DNA of 64,000 nucleotides from Bacteroidales bacterium Phil6 (GTDB lineage Bacteria; Bacteroidota; Bacteroidia; Bacteroidales; F082): positions 4,050 through 68,049 of the forward strand of contig NWBN01000032.1 in NCBI GenBank assembly GCA_002633315.1, given 5' to 3'. Below, in pieces: positions 52,321-60,820 of this stretch. Under the pieces are notes generated by a model. It ran no database searches. It had not been told where the DNA came from and saw only the letters and a program-made list of their open reading frames with translations. Each line of letters opens with the position of its first letter. Within the stretch, counting starts at the first letter, position 1. The position numbers and the translations under genes were made by a program.

Positions 52321-54927
52321 ATGAAAAAAATAATCATGTGTTTATCTGTTTTTGGAATGCTAACTGCTTGTTCTAATCCCAAGAAACAAGCTGATAGTTG
52401 TCAAAATCAAGATTTTAAGTATCTTGTCGATGAGTTCGCAGATATTAAAATCATGCGTTATCAAATTCCTGAATGGGACGGTTTGACGCTTCAGCAAAAA
52501 GAATACCTGTACTATTTGGGTGAGGCGGCAAAATGCGGTCGTGATATCATCGCTGACCAGAATTTTAAGTATAACCTTACAATTCGTAAGACTTTGGAGG
52601 CAATACTTGAATCTTATAACGGTAACCGCGCTTGCGAAGATTACAATAACTTCGTCGTTTATGCCAAGCGCGTATTCTTTAGCAACGGGATTCATCATCA
52701 TTATGCGGAGGATAAATTCTTTCCGGAAATTTCTCAGGAATATTTTGCAGAACTTGTGAAAAATTCCGATACATCTTTACTGCCTCTTGCTAAAAATGAG
52801 ACGGTAGATGATTTCCTGGCATTTATTACTCCTGTTATTTTTGATAAAGATTTGTACAAAACAAGAAGAAGCAATGAAGATGACATCATTGTAAATTCTT
52901 CTGTCAATATGTATAAGGGCTTTATTACCAAACAGGAGGTGGAAAAGTTTTATGATGAACAAAGGAATCCTGCCGATGCACAACCAATTTCCTATGGTTT
53001 GAACAGTCGGCTTGTTAAAGAAAACGGTGTATTGAAAGAGGAGGTTTACAAGGTGGACGGTCTTTACGGTCCTGCTTTGCAAAAGATAGTGTATTGGCTC
53101 GAAAAAGCTAACGCAGTGGCGGAAAATGATGCTCAAAAAAAATATACCGAGCTTTTGATTGACTATTATAAAACAGGAGATCTTAAGACATGGGACGAAT
53201 ATAATATCGCATGGGTGTTGGATTCTGTTTCAAGAATAGATTTTGTCAACGGTTTTATTGAGGATTATGGTGATCCGATGGGAATGAAGGCAACTTGGGA
53301 AGCTGTAGTTAACTTTAAAGATCTTGACGCTACAAAACGTTCTTCGGTTATAAGTCAGAATGCTCAATGGTTTGAGGATAATTCTCCTGTTGATGAGCGC
53401 TTTAAGAAAAAAGAATGTAAAGGGGTGAGTGCCAAAGGTATCATAGTGACGACTTTGGCCGGTGATTGTTTCCCTTCTCCTCCCATAGGAATAAATTTGC
53501 CTAATGCCGATTGGATTCGTCGTGACTATGGCTCTAAATCGGTGACAATAACCAATCTGATGGACGCTTACGACAAGGCAGCCAACGAATCTCCCAAGAG
53601 TGTGCTCTCTGAATTTGCTTATTCTCAGGAAGAAATAGATATTTGTAAAAAATATGGAGCCCATTCAGATGTGGTTCATACCGACTTGCATGAATGTCTC
53701 GGACATGGCTCCGGCCAACTGCTGCCAACTACATTGCCTAATTCTTTGAAAGAATACAGCTCTACTCTCGAAGAGGCTCGTGCCGACTTGTTCGGTCTTT
53801 ATTATTGTGCCGACCCAAAACTTGTGGAACTTGGCATCATGCCTGACTCAGAATGTTATAAGGCTGAATACTACGGCTTTATACGCAATGGCTTGTTGAG
53901 TCAACTCGCCCGTATCGAACTTGGAAAGAATGTCACGGAATCTCACATGCAAGACCGTAAACTCATTTCTGAATGGTGCTACGAACACGGAAAGAAAGAT
54001 AATGTCATCGAGAAAAAAGTCAAAGACGGAAAGACATATTTCGTCATTAACGATTTTGAAAAGTTACGTGGTTTATTTGGCGAACTTCTTGCCGAGATTC
54101 AACGTATCAAGTCGGAAGGCGATTATGAGGCTGGTAAAAATCTTGTGGAGACTTATGCTGTTAAAATCGATCCGGTGCTTCATAAGGAAGTGAAAGAACG
54201 TTATGATGCTCTCAACCTTAAACCTTATGGAGGCTTTATCAATCCTGACATAGTACCTGTTGTCAAAAATGATAAAGTCGTGGATTATAAAGTGGAATAT
54301 CCTGATGACTTTTTGCAACAACATCTCGATTATGGCGAGAAGTATTCTTTCCTTAAAGAAAATCATCAGGCTCCTGTCCATATTGTGGTTGACATGCTTT
54401 ATGACTTTATCGACGGCTCCATGGCATGCGGCAATGCTGAAAATGCCGTGGCGGAAGTGATTGAATATATCAATGCTCATCCTGATGAGAAAGTCGTTTA
54501 TGTATGTGATTCTCACCCTTCAGACCATTCTTCCTTTATTAATGAAGGAGGCATTTGGCCGTCTCATTGTGTTCAAGGTACACGAGGTGCTGAAATACAT
54601 AAAAGTTTTTATACAGATGTCATCAATCCATCAAACCGTCCTGACGAAAATAGGAATATTTTTAGAAAAGGACGTACCCGCAACGAAGAACAATACTCCG
54701 GTTTCGAATCAGTTGACATAAATGAAGTGTTACTTAAAGATTGTGTAGGCAAAGATTTGATAATAAGCGGTATAGCAACAGAGTATTGTGTTAAGAATAC
54801 ATTGTTGGAGTTCTTAAATGCCGGATCTAATATTGAATTGCTCGTTAATGGTTTGGGTTATGTTGACAAAAATGGTCATGTGGAGACTTTAAAAGAGTTG
54901 GAAAATAAAGTTACCTTTATAGAATAA
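52321..54927 (+). CDS. Lipoprotein fusing dipeptidyl peptidase III (M49) to a nicotinamidase domain
   Basis: 868 residues from ATG 52321, where a lipoprotein signal (MKKIIMCLSVFGMLTAC, Cys 17) begins; the longer upstream frame is not favoured. Residues to about 670 are an M49 peptidase. H457-E-C-L-G-H462 and E485 (in EEARAD) provide zinc binding with the same 28-residue spacing I recall for Bacteroides DPP III. Residues about 685-868 are an isochorismatase-fold nicotinamidase with its expected centre intact: triad D691, K783, C823 (GIATEYCVKN), metal ligands D730, H732, H749, plus H736. Expected activities are release of dipeptides from oligopeptides and deamidation of nicotinamide to nicotinate, here outside the cytoplasm. 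No frameshift is seen in the join. Monocistronic, with a strong terminator downstream. Confidence 0.93.
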   Translation: MKKIIMCLSVFGMLTACSNPKKQADSCQNQDFKYLVDEFADIKIMRYQIPEWDGLTLQQKEYLYYLGEAAKCGRDIIADQNFKYNLTIRKTLEAILESYNGNRACEDYNNFVVYAKRVFFSNGIHHHYAEDKFFPEISQEYFAELVKNSDTSLLPLAKNETVDDFLAFITPVIFDKDLYKTRRSNEDDIIVNSSVNMYKGFITKQEVEKFYDEQRNPADAQPISYGLNSRLVKENGVLKEEVYKVDGLYGPALQKIVYWLEKANAVAENDAQKKYTELLIDYYKTGDLKTWDEYNIAWVLDSVSRIDFVNGFIEDYGDPMGMKATWEAVVNFKDLDATKRSSVISQNAQWFEDNSPVDERFKKKECKGVSAKGIIVTTLAGDCFPSPPIGINLPNADWIRRDYGSKSVTITNLMDAYDKAANESPKSVLSEFAYSQEEIDICKKYGAHSDVVHTDLHECLGHGSGQLLPTTLPNSLKEYSSTLEEARADLFGLYYCADPKLVELGIMPDSECYKAEYYGFIRNGLLSQLARIELGKNVTESHMQDRKLISEWCYEHGKKDNVIEKKVKDGKTYFVINDFEKLRGLFGELLAEIQRIKSEGDYEAGKNLVETYAVKIDPVLHKEVKERYDALNLKPYGGFINPDIVPVVKNDKVVDYKVEYPDDFLQQHLDYGEKYSFLKENHQAPVHIVVDMLYDFIDGSMACGNAENAVAEVIEYINAHPDEKVVYVCDSHPSDHSSFINEGGIWPSHCVQGTRGAEIHKSFYTDVINPSNRPDENRNIFRKGRTRNEEQYSGFESVDINEVLLKDCVGKDLIISGIATEYCVKNTLLEFLNAGSNIELLVNGLGYVDKNGHVETLKELENKVTFIE

Positions 54928-54964
54928 GTTTTTGTAGTCTGTCTATTTTGACATTGCATATTTT

Positions 54965-55006
54965 AATGCCTCCAATTGTCGGGAATAACAATTGGAGGCA
55001 TTTTTA
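54965..55006. terminator. Bidirectional terminator
   Basis: A perfect 15 bp stem (54965-54979 with 54988-55002, loop 8) with T-run on the plus strand. A second weaker hairpin lies near 55019-55063 and may serve the minus-strand gene ending at 55079. Confidence 0.8.
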
Positions 55007-55078
55007 TTGTATTGATATGAAATTACTCCAATTGTCTGACTGAGGCTTTTGGGGTAATTTTAATTCATGTTGTCACTA

Positions 55079-55558
55079 TCAGTCTTTGGCAAGATTTTTT
55101 AATGGTTCTCCATCGAGCCTGTAAATGGTCCATTCATCCATAGGTTTGGCTCCTAAAGACTTGTAAAACTTAATAGAAGGCTCGTTCCAGTCGAGGCATA
55201 CCCATTCAAAACGCCCGCAATTCCGTTCTACTGCAATTTTTGCTAAATGTTTCAGTAGTGCCTTGCCATATCCGAGTCCTCTTTTCTCCGGAAGTATGAA
55301 CAAATCTTCAAGATAGAGCCCGCTGCGTCCGACAAATGTCGAGAAATTGTGAAAAAACAGGGCGAAGCCTATAACTTCGTTATCTTCACAGGCAAATATT
55401 ACTTCAGCATTTTTCTTGACAAAAACAGAGTCATAAATCAATGCCTCGTCTCCAACGACTTCATCTAACATCTTTTCGTATGTGGCGAGTTTTTTAATAA
55501 AATCCAGAACTAATCCTGCTTCAGATGGCTGCGCAAAACGTATCGAGAAATTTTTCAT
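55079..55558 (-). CDS. GNAT-family N-acetyltransferase
   Basis: 159 residues of the GNAT fold. The acetyl-CoA loop is seen in LPEKRGLGYGKALLKHLAK, followed by NRCGRFEWVCLDWNEPSIKF-like text (here NCGRFEWVCLDWNEPSIKF) and FYKSLGAKPMDEW. It acetylates a small amine or peptide substrate, identity unknown; diamine-type acetyltransferases share these motifs. It follows the GH20 gene by 10 bases and is co-transcribed with it. Confidence 0.9.
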   Translation of the reverse strand: MKNFSIRFAQPSEAGLVLDFIKKLATYEKMLDEVVGDEALIYDSVFVKKNAEVIFACEDNEVIGFALFFHNFSTFVGRSGLYLEDLFILPEKRGLGYGKALLKHLAKIAVERNCGRFEWVCLDWNEPSIKFYKSLGAKPMDEWTIYRLDGEPLKNLAKD

Positions 55559-55568
55559 GACATAAAAA

Positions 55569-57887
55569 TTAATAAATTGCTAATTCATCTATGAAAATCC
55601 ATGCCGGATAACCGAATCCGGAATGTTCTTCAGGTAATTGGAAAGGTTCAATGATAATGTTGACATAACGTGTATCAACAGCATCGAAATCTATTTCTAT
55701 TGGCAATATTCCCGGCTGATAACTTAATGGAAGAATATCAAAATCTTTGTTTACAATCTCTCTGAAATTGACTCCATCATCGGAAACACGTATAGTAACA
55801 TTTTTGGCATTGTAAATCCAATCTCCTACATTGATGTTGCAGTTGAATTTCAACTTGCTGATAGTCATTTTACTTTCCAAGTCTATAGTGGCATCTGTTG
55901 TTTCGCCGAAAAATCCCAACCATCTGCCGCTTTTGTAGTTCATACTGCCTCTCAACCCGTCGATAAGTACATTGGGACCGTCGAAAGTATATGATTTGTG
56001 CGGCATGGTTTTCAGTGTGATAGGTTTCATTGAGGATAAACTGAAGTCGAAATTGGTATGAAAAAGGTTGCCGTTGCTGTTTTCTCTTATCAGAATGGCT
56101 TTGAAGTCACAATTTTTGTCTATGTAAACAGTATCAGTGTATTTTGTGCTGTTGACAGTAGGTGTCTTGCCGTCAAGAGTATAATAAATGTCTCCATCGC
56201 CGTATTTTGTCAAGATTACGGCAATACGTTTCTCATCAAATTGAGGTACTATCTGTGCATCGATGTCGAACACGAATGTAGAGTAGTTCCATCCATACAA
56301 GTCATATAATTTCGAGAGACGATAAAGACGTGATACATAATCATAGTAATCTTTTTGCTCCGGTAAGCACCATTGTACCTCAGAAAGTGCACTCAGACGA
56401 GGCAGTATTCTGTACAACAACAAACTGTAGTTGTTGGTATATTCCGTCCAAACATTGGCCTGGGCACCGAGGATATGTTTTGCCTCTTCGGGGGTAAGTT
56501 CTTCAGGTATTGGTTCATAATCATAAACTTTTCTTATTGGATTGTAGCCTCCTATTGACAAAGGTTCTACTTCCGGCATGAGTGTCTGATAATAATCAAA
56601 ATAAAGCCTGTCGTTAGGTGTCATGATGACGTCATGGTGCATCTTGGCTGCTTCCATGCCTCCAATACTTCCTCTCCAACTCATGACTGTGGCGTTTGGA
56701 GCTATTTCTCCTTCAAGAATCTCGTCCCAACCTATTATCCTGCGACCGTGATTTTCGATAAATGATTCCATCCTTTTGGTGACATAACTCTGTAAATAAT
56801 CTTCAGCGGTGTGATTGTCATCGTCTTTCAATCCCAATTCTTTGATTTTGTTTTGGCATTTTGGACATTCTTCCCATCTTGTACGAGGACATTCATCACC
56901 GCCAATATGAATAAACTCGCTTGGAAATATTTCCATCACTTCTTCAAGTACATCTTCTAAGAATATCATGGCATTTTCGTTGCCCGGACATATCACTTCT
57001 TCAGTGATGCCCCATTCTTTCCATACTTCATAAGGACCTCCTGTGCAGCCGAACTCCGGGTAGGCGGCGAGTGCCGACAAGGTGTGTCCCGGAAGGTCTA
57101 TCTCAGGTATTATGTCAATGTGTCTGGATTCAGCATATTTTACAAGATCTTTCAACTCTTCTTTGGTATAAAATCCACCATGTGGGATGGTATCGAATTT
57201 ATCAGTCTTGCCTATTTTGGTACCTGATCGCATGCTGCCAATCTCTGTCAATTTTGGATATTTATCTATTTCAATCCGCCATCCTTGATCATCGGTAAGA
57301 TGAAAATGAAACTTGTTCAGATTGTGCAAAGCCATAATGTCTATAATTTCTTTTATGGAATCGATAGGGAAGAAGTGACGACTGACATCCACATGAAGAC
57401 CTCTGTACCCGAATCGAGGATAATCGTAAATTTCTCCACAAGGCAATGCTATGTCTTGCTTCTCATAGCCGACGGGTAAGCTCTTTCTGATAGTCTGAAT
57501 GGCATGAAAAGCGGCTTCTGCATCACTTGCTTCTATATTTATTGATTCATAAGTAACAGTTATTTTGTATGCTTCCTTATCCTTAAAACCATTGTAGAGT
57601 CTTATATTGATTGCATTATTTACAATATTTTCATTATCAACGACATTCAACTCAAAGCCCGTAATGTCTTCAATATAATTCATTAAAAAAGTTGCTTCAT
57701 TTTTAAGTTCAGGTCTTGAACTTTGATATGAAATTATGGTTTTCCCGTTTAAAACAAATTGTCCTTCATTGTTTTTTATCTCTTTTGGTAACGGAACAAC
57801 CTCATAATCGGCTTGAGGAATGGGATTCTTGCAGGCATATAATGATAAAAATATCATTGCCGATAAAATTATGGTTCTGATTTTCAT
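55569..57887 (-). CDS. GH20 beta-N-acetylhexosaminidase lipoprotein
   Basis: 772 residues with lipobox LYAC (Cys 19). A GH20b-type N-terminal domain (about 30-150) is followed by the catalytic barrel (about 155-500), with the catalytic pair D331-E332 in FIHIGGDECPRTRW and GLHVDVSRHFFP near its start. Then come a chitobiase-type small domain (IYYTLDGKTPT) and a C-terminal discoidin-like domain. It removes terminal GlcNAc or GalNAc from glycans in the periplasm or on the surface, probably host mucin or dietary glycans. First gene of an operon with the GNAT gene. On the minus strand, TAAATTTG (plus 57908-57915) is a possible -7 box. Confidence 0.95.
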   Translation of the reverse strand: MKIRTIILSAMIFLSLYACKNPIPQADYEVVPLPKEIKNNEGQFVLNGKTIISYQSSRPELKNEATFLMNYIEDITGFELNVVDNENIVNNAINIRLYNGFKDKEAYKITVTYESINIEASDAEAAFHAIQTIRKSLPVGYEKQDIALPCGEIYDYPRFGYRGLHVDVSRHFFPIDSIKEIIDIMALHNLNKFHFHLTDDQGWRIEIDKYPKLTEIGSMRSGTKIGKTDKFDTIPHGGFYTKEELKDLVKYAESRHIDIIPEIDLPGHTLSALAAYPEFGCTGGPYEVWKEWGITEEVICPGNENAMIFLEDVLEEVMEIFPSEFIHIGGDECPRTRWEECPKCQNKIKELGLKDDDNHTAEDYLQSYVTKRMESFIENHGRRIIGWDEILEGEIAPNATVMSWRGSIGGMEAAKMHHDVIMTPNDRLYFDYYQTLMPEVEPLSIGGYNPIRKVYDYEPIPEELTPEEAKHILGAQANVWTEYTNNYSLLLYRILPRLSALSEVQWCLPEQKDYYDYVSRLYRLSKLYDLYGWNYSTFVFDIDAQIVPQFDEKRIAVILTKYGDGDIYYTLDGKTPTVNSTKYTDTVYIDKNCDFKAILIRENSNGNLFHTNFDFSLSSMKPITLKTMPHKSYTFDGPNVLIDGLRGSMNYKSGRWLGFFGETTDATIDLESKMTISKLKFNCNINVGDWIYNAKNVTIRVSDDGVNFREIVNKDFDILPLSYQPGILPIEIDFDAVDTRYVNIIIEPFQLPEEHSGFGYPAWIFIDELAIY

Positions 57888-57968
57888 GATATATAATTTT
57901 GTTTGGGCAAATTTAATTATTTTCTTGACATATTGACATTTTTTTTGTAAATTTACAACAAAAACCGT

Positions 57969-59573
57969 ATGATACGAATTACTATGATATACAAGAAATT
58001 ATATCTTATTTTAATATTCTTTCTTTTTGTTTTTGTGTCTTGTGACAGACAAATCGATGTTCCAATAGAAAAAGGAGATTATGTTTTTACAGATCAGTCT
58101 TACGGAATTCGTTATTATTTAAAGGTTGATACAATATTTGGTCCTAATCTCGATGGGAGACTTTATGAAATTGATGATGAACCTGTTATGGAAATGGTGC
58201 CTTTTGAATTGAATTTGCACAGGAGAAATATGTATGTAAAATTACCGGATAATAATAAAAATGTCAAATTGAAATATGAATATGACAAACGGAAAAATAT
58301 ATTCATGGGTTGGTATGTTCCAAACGGGAAGAATAAAAAAGAGCAATACCAGATATACAGATATATTGAACCAGAATTTGTCGTATATGATGACAGCAGA
58401 TACAAACGTCCCTGTTTTGATGTCAATGTCAAAGAAAATGTGATATATGGTAATGTTCGAGGATATTGGGATTCTATGAATGATGAAACTGTCAATATTG
58501 GAGATGTGTTGAAACGAGGTATCTTTGATGCAATAAATAAAAAATCAATAGATTTGAAGATGGATATTTATATGCCTGATGATGATACTCTTAGAAACAG
58601 ACCTCTTTTGATGCTTGTTCACGGAGGTGCTTTTTTTATTGGAGACAAGGCTTCATTGCCTATGAAAAAATGGTGTAATTATTTTGCATCATTGGGTTAT
58701 GTATGCGCTTCCATAAATTACAGGATGGGATTTAAAGCTAATGCCATCTCTATAGAACGTACTGCTTATGAGGCAACACAAGATGGACATGCAGCCATGC
58801 GTTATTTGGTACATCAGGCTGATATTTACGGAATAGATACCTCTTTGCTCTTTGTAGGTGGTAGTAGCGCAGGCTCGATAATAGCTCTTAATATTGCTTT
58901 CATGCGTAACGAGAATCGTCCGAGATCTTCGTATAAGGTAATGCTTGGTCCCGATTTGGGAGACATCGAGTCTTCCGGTAATAATTTGCATGTTGACTTT
59001 AAAATCAAAGGCGTCGCCAATATGTGGGGCGGCGTAAATGACATAAATCAAATTTCTAATGCTGACGCTTCAATAATTTCTTTCCATGGCGATGCGGATT
59101 CTGTCTTGCCTATAAATCATGATTATCCTTTTAATCTGATAGGTAAAATGAACAGACTCTTCTTTAATATGATTTATGGTTCTGAGTGTATCAATGATAT
59201 GGCTGAGACTATTGGATTGAGACATAAACTTAATGTGTTCCATGACCGCGGACATGCTTTGCATCTTGATTACAATAGAAAACTTAATGACGACTTCTAC
59301 TTGATACAAAATGAGATACGCGATTTCTTTTATGATGACATAGTGGATAACCCGGCTGCCATTATGAATGTTTCCGATAAACGGTTTTATATTGATATGA
59401 CAGATGTGGTGATGGTTGACTGGAAAGTCGATGGCGGTTTCATTGTGAAAAATGATGATGATGGCGTGATAGTGTCCTGGTTCTCCGATGATGATAAATA
59501 TAAGATTAAAGCATCCGGCTATTATGCGACAGGTGCTTCTTTTTATGATTCCTTGATTGTAAAACATAATTGA
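57969..59573 (+). CDS. Alpha/beta-hydrolase lipoprotein (esterase-like)
   Basis: 534 residues (or 529 from ATG 57984), with a lipoprotein signal ending VSC. The N-terminal ~190 residues are not recognised. The hydrolase domain has the oxyanion motif LVHGGAFFIGD, the nucleophile Ser in GGSSAGSIIAL, the acid in FHGDADSVLP and the His in HDRGHALHLD. Probably an esterase on the cell envelope. It ends two bases before the sbcD start codon (TGATAATG), so it is co-transcribed with sbcDC. Confidence 0.85.
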   Translation: MIRITMIYKKLYLILIFFLFVFVSCDRQIDVPIEKGDYVFTDQSYGIRYYLKVDTIFGPNLDGRLYEIDDEPVMEMVPFELNLHRRNMYVKLPDNNKNVKLKYEYDKRKNIFMGWYVPNGKNKKEQYQIYRYIEPEFVVYDDSRYKRPCFDVNVKENVIYGNVRGYWDSMNDETVNIGDVLKRGIFDAINKKSIDLKMDIYMPDDDTLRNRPLLMLVHGGAFFIGDKASLPMKKWCNYFASLGYVCASINYRMGFKANAISIERTAYEATQDGHAAMRYLVHQADIYGIDTSLLFVGGSSAGSIIALNIAFMRNENRPRSSYKVMLGPDLGDIESSGNNLHVDFKIKGVANMWGGVNDINQISNADASIISFHGDADSVLPINHDYPFNLIGKMNRLFFNMIYGSECINDMAETIGLRHKLNVFHDRGHALHLDYNRKLNDDFYLIQNEIRDFFYDDIVDNPAAIMNVSDKRFYIDMTDVVMVDWKVDGGFIVKNDDDGVIVSWFSDDDKYKIKASGYYATGASFYDSLIVKHN

Positions 59574-59575
59574 TA

Positions 59576-60820
59576 ATGAAGATAATACATACTGCGGACT
59601 GGCATATTGGTCAAGTGTTTTATAACTATCACAGAGATGATGAGCATAAATATTTTTTTGAACAGCTTAAATCTTTGATAAAGATTGAGAAACCTGATGT
59701 TCTTATCGTTTCCGGTGACATTTTTCATAACCCAATGCCTTCTCTCGCAGCACAACGGCTTTATTATGAAACATTAGTGGATTTGTCACATGTAGATGAC
59801 GACTTGCAGATTGTTGTCACTGCAGGCAATCATGATTCTCCTTCCCGTATTGAGATTCCCAAAGTGTTGTTCGAAGCTTTTAATGTTCATGTAGTCGGTT
59901 TTGTGGATTTTATTCCTGATGGCGATATTCCTTTCAATGCTTCAAAATTGATAGTTCCCATACATAGAGACAATAATCTTGTCGGCCTGGTCCTGGCTGT
60001 ACCTTTTATTAATTCCGGCAATTATCCTCAACATGGCAACAATACCGCTTATTCTGAACGTGTTGCATCATTTTATTCAAATATATTGAATTTTTTAAGA
60101 AATCATGAGCAATATAATGACGAGCAACCTGTTGTGGCTATGGGGCATCTTCCTTTGTTTGGAGCTGATATTCAAGGACATGACAATGGCGTCATTGGTG
60201 GGCAGGAAGTCATTGATGCAACTTGTCTTAATGAGATTAAAAATGTAGATTATTGGGCGTTCGGTCATATTCATCGCCCACAATATATTAAAGGTCTGAA
60301 AAATGCTCGCTATGCAGGCTCTCCTTTCAACATGTCTTTCGATGAGAATTACAAGCATTCCGTATCCGTAGTTGATATCTCAAATAATACAACCAAAATA
60401 TCAGAGCATTACCTCGAAAGTCTTGTTCCAACTATAGATTTTCCAAATAAACCTGCTACTTTCGCAGAGGCACATTCTTATCAGGAGGTAATGTCACAAC
60501 TTGATGATATTTTGGATAAAAAATGTTATGTCAGACTTCATGTCGCTACAGAAATGCCTCTTAATCAATATCAGACATATGAATTGTTGAAAAGATTCGA
60601 TGGACGAAATGCTATGTTTTGTCTTATCAAAACATATTTTGAAGACCTGGTTGATAATGAAAGTGATATGAAAATTCGCAGTCTGGAAGAATTTAAGGCA
60701 TTGTCTCCTTTTGATATTGGTTGTGAGTATTATGAGAAGAAAAATAATACTCCTATGCCTGATGCTATGAAAAAGATTTTTAAAGAGATATGTGAAAGAG
60801 TGGAAAAATTAGAGAAATAA
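59576..60820 (+). CDS. sbcD: SbcD exonuclease subunit
   Basis: 414 residues from ATG 59576 (MKIIHTADWHIGQ); a TTG six bases upstream is not a likely start. Mre11-type metallophosphoesterase motifs in order: DWHIG, SGDIFHN, GNHDSP, GHLPLF, FGHIHRPQ. With SbcC it forms an ATP-dependent nuclease that opens hairpins and processes blocked DNA ends. Its stop and the sbcC start overlap by one base. Confidence 0.96.
   Translation: MKIIHTADWHIGQVFYNYHRDDEHKYFFEQLKSLIKIEKPDVLIVSGDIFHNPMPSLAAQRLYYETLVDLSHVDDDLQIVVTAGNHDSPSRIEIPKVLFEAFNVHVVGFVDFIPDGDIPFNASKLIVPIHRDNNLVGLVLAVPFINSGNYPQHGNNTAYSERVASFYSNILNFLRNHEQYNDEQPVVAMGHLPLFGADIQGHDNGVIGGQEVIDATCLNEIKNVDYWAFGHIHRPQYIKGLKNARYAGSPFNMSFDENYKHSVSVVDISNNTTKISEHYLESLVPTIDFPNKPATFAEAHSYQEVMSQLDDILDKKCYVRLHVATEMPLNQYQTYELLKRFDGRNAMFCLIKTYFEDLVDNESDMKIRSLEEFKALSPFDIGCEYYEKKNNTPMPDAMKKIFKEICERVEKLEK

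Noticed and set aside
54180-54420. DPP III and nicotinamidase as two genes merged by a sequencing error
   Set aside because: The linker is a continuous, well-behaved coding sequence with no start codon and spacing fitting a second gene. I keep the assembly caveat in the finding instead.
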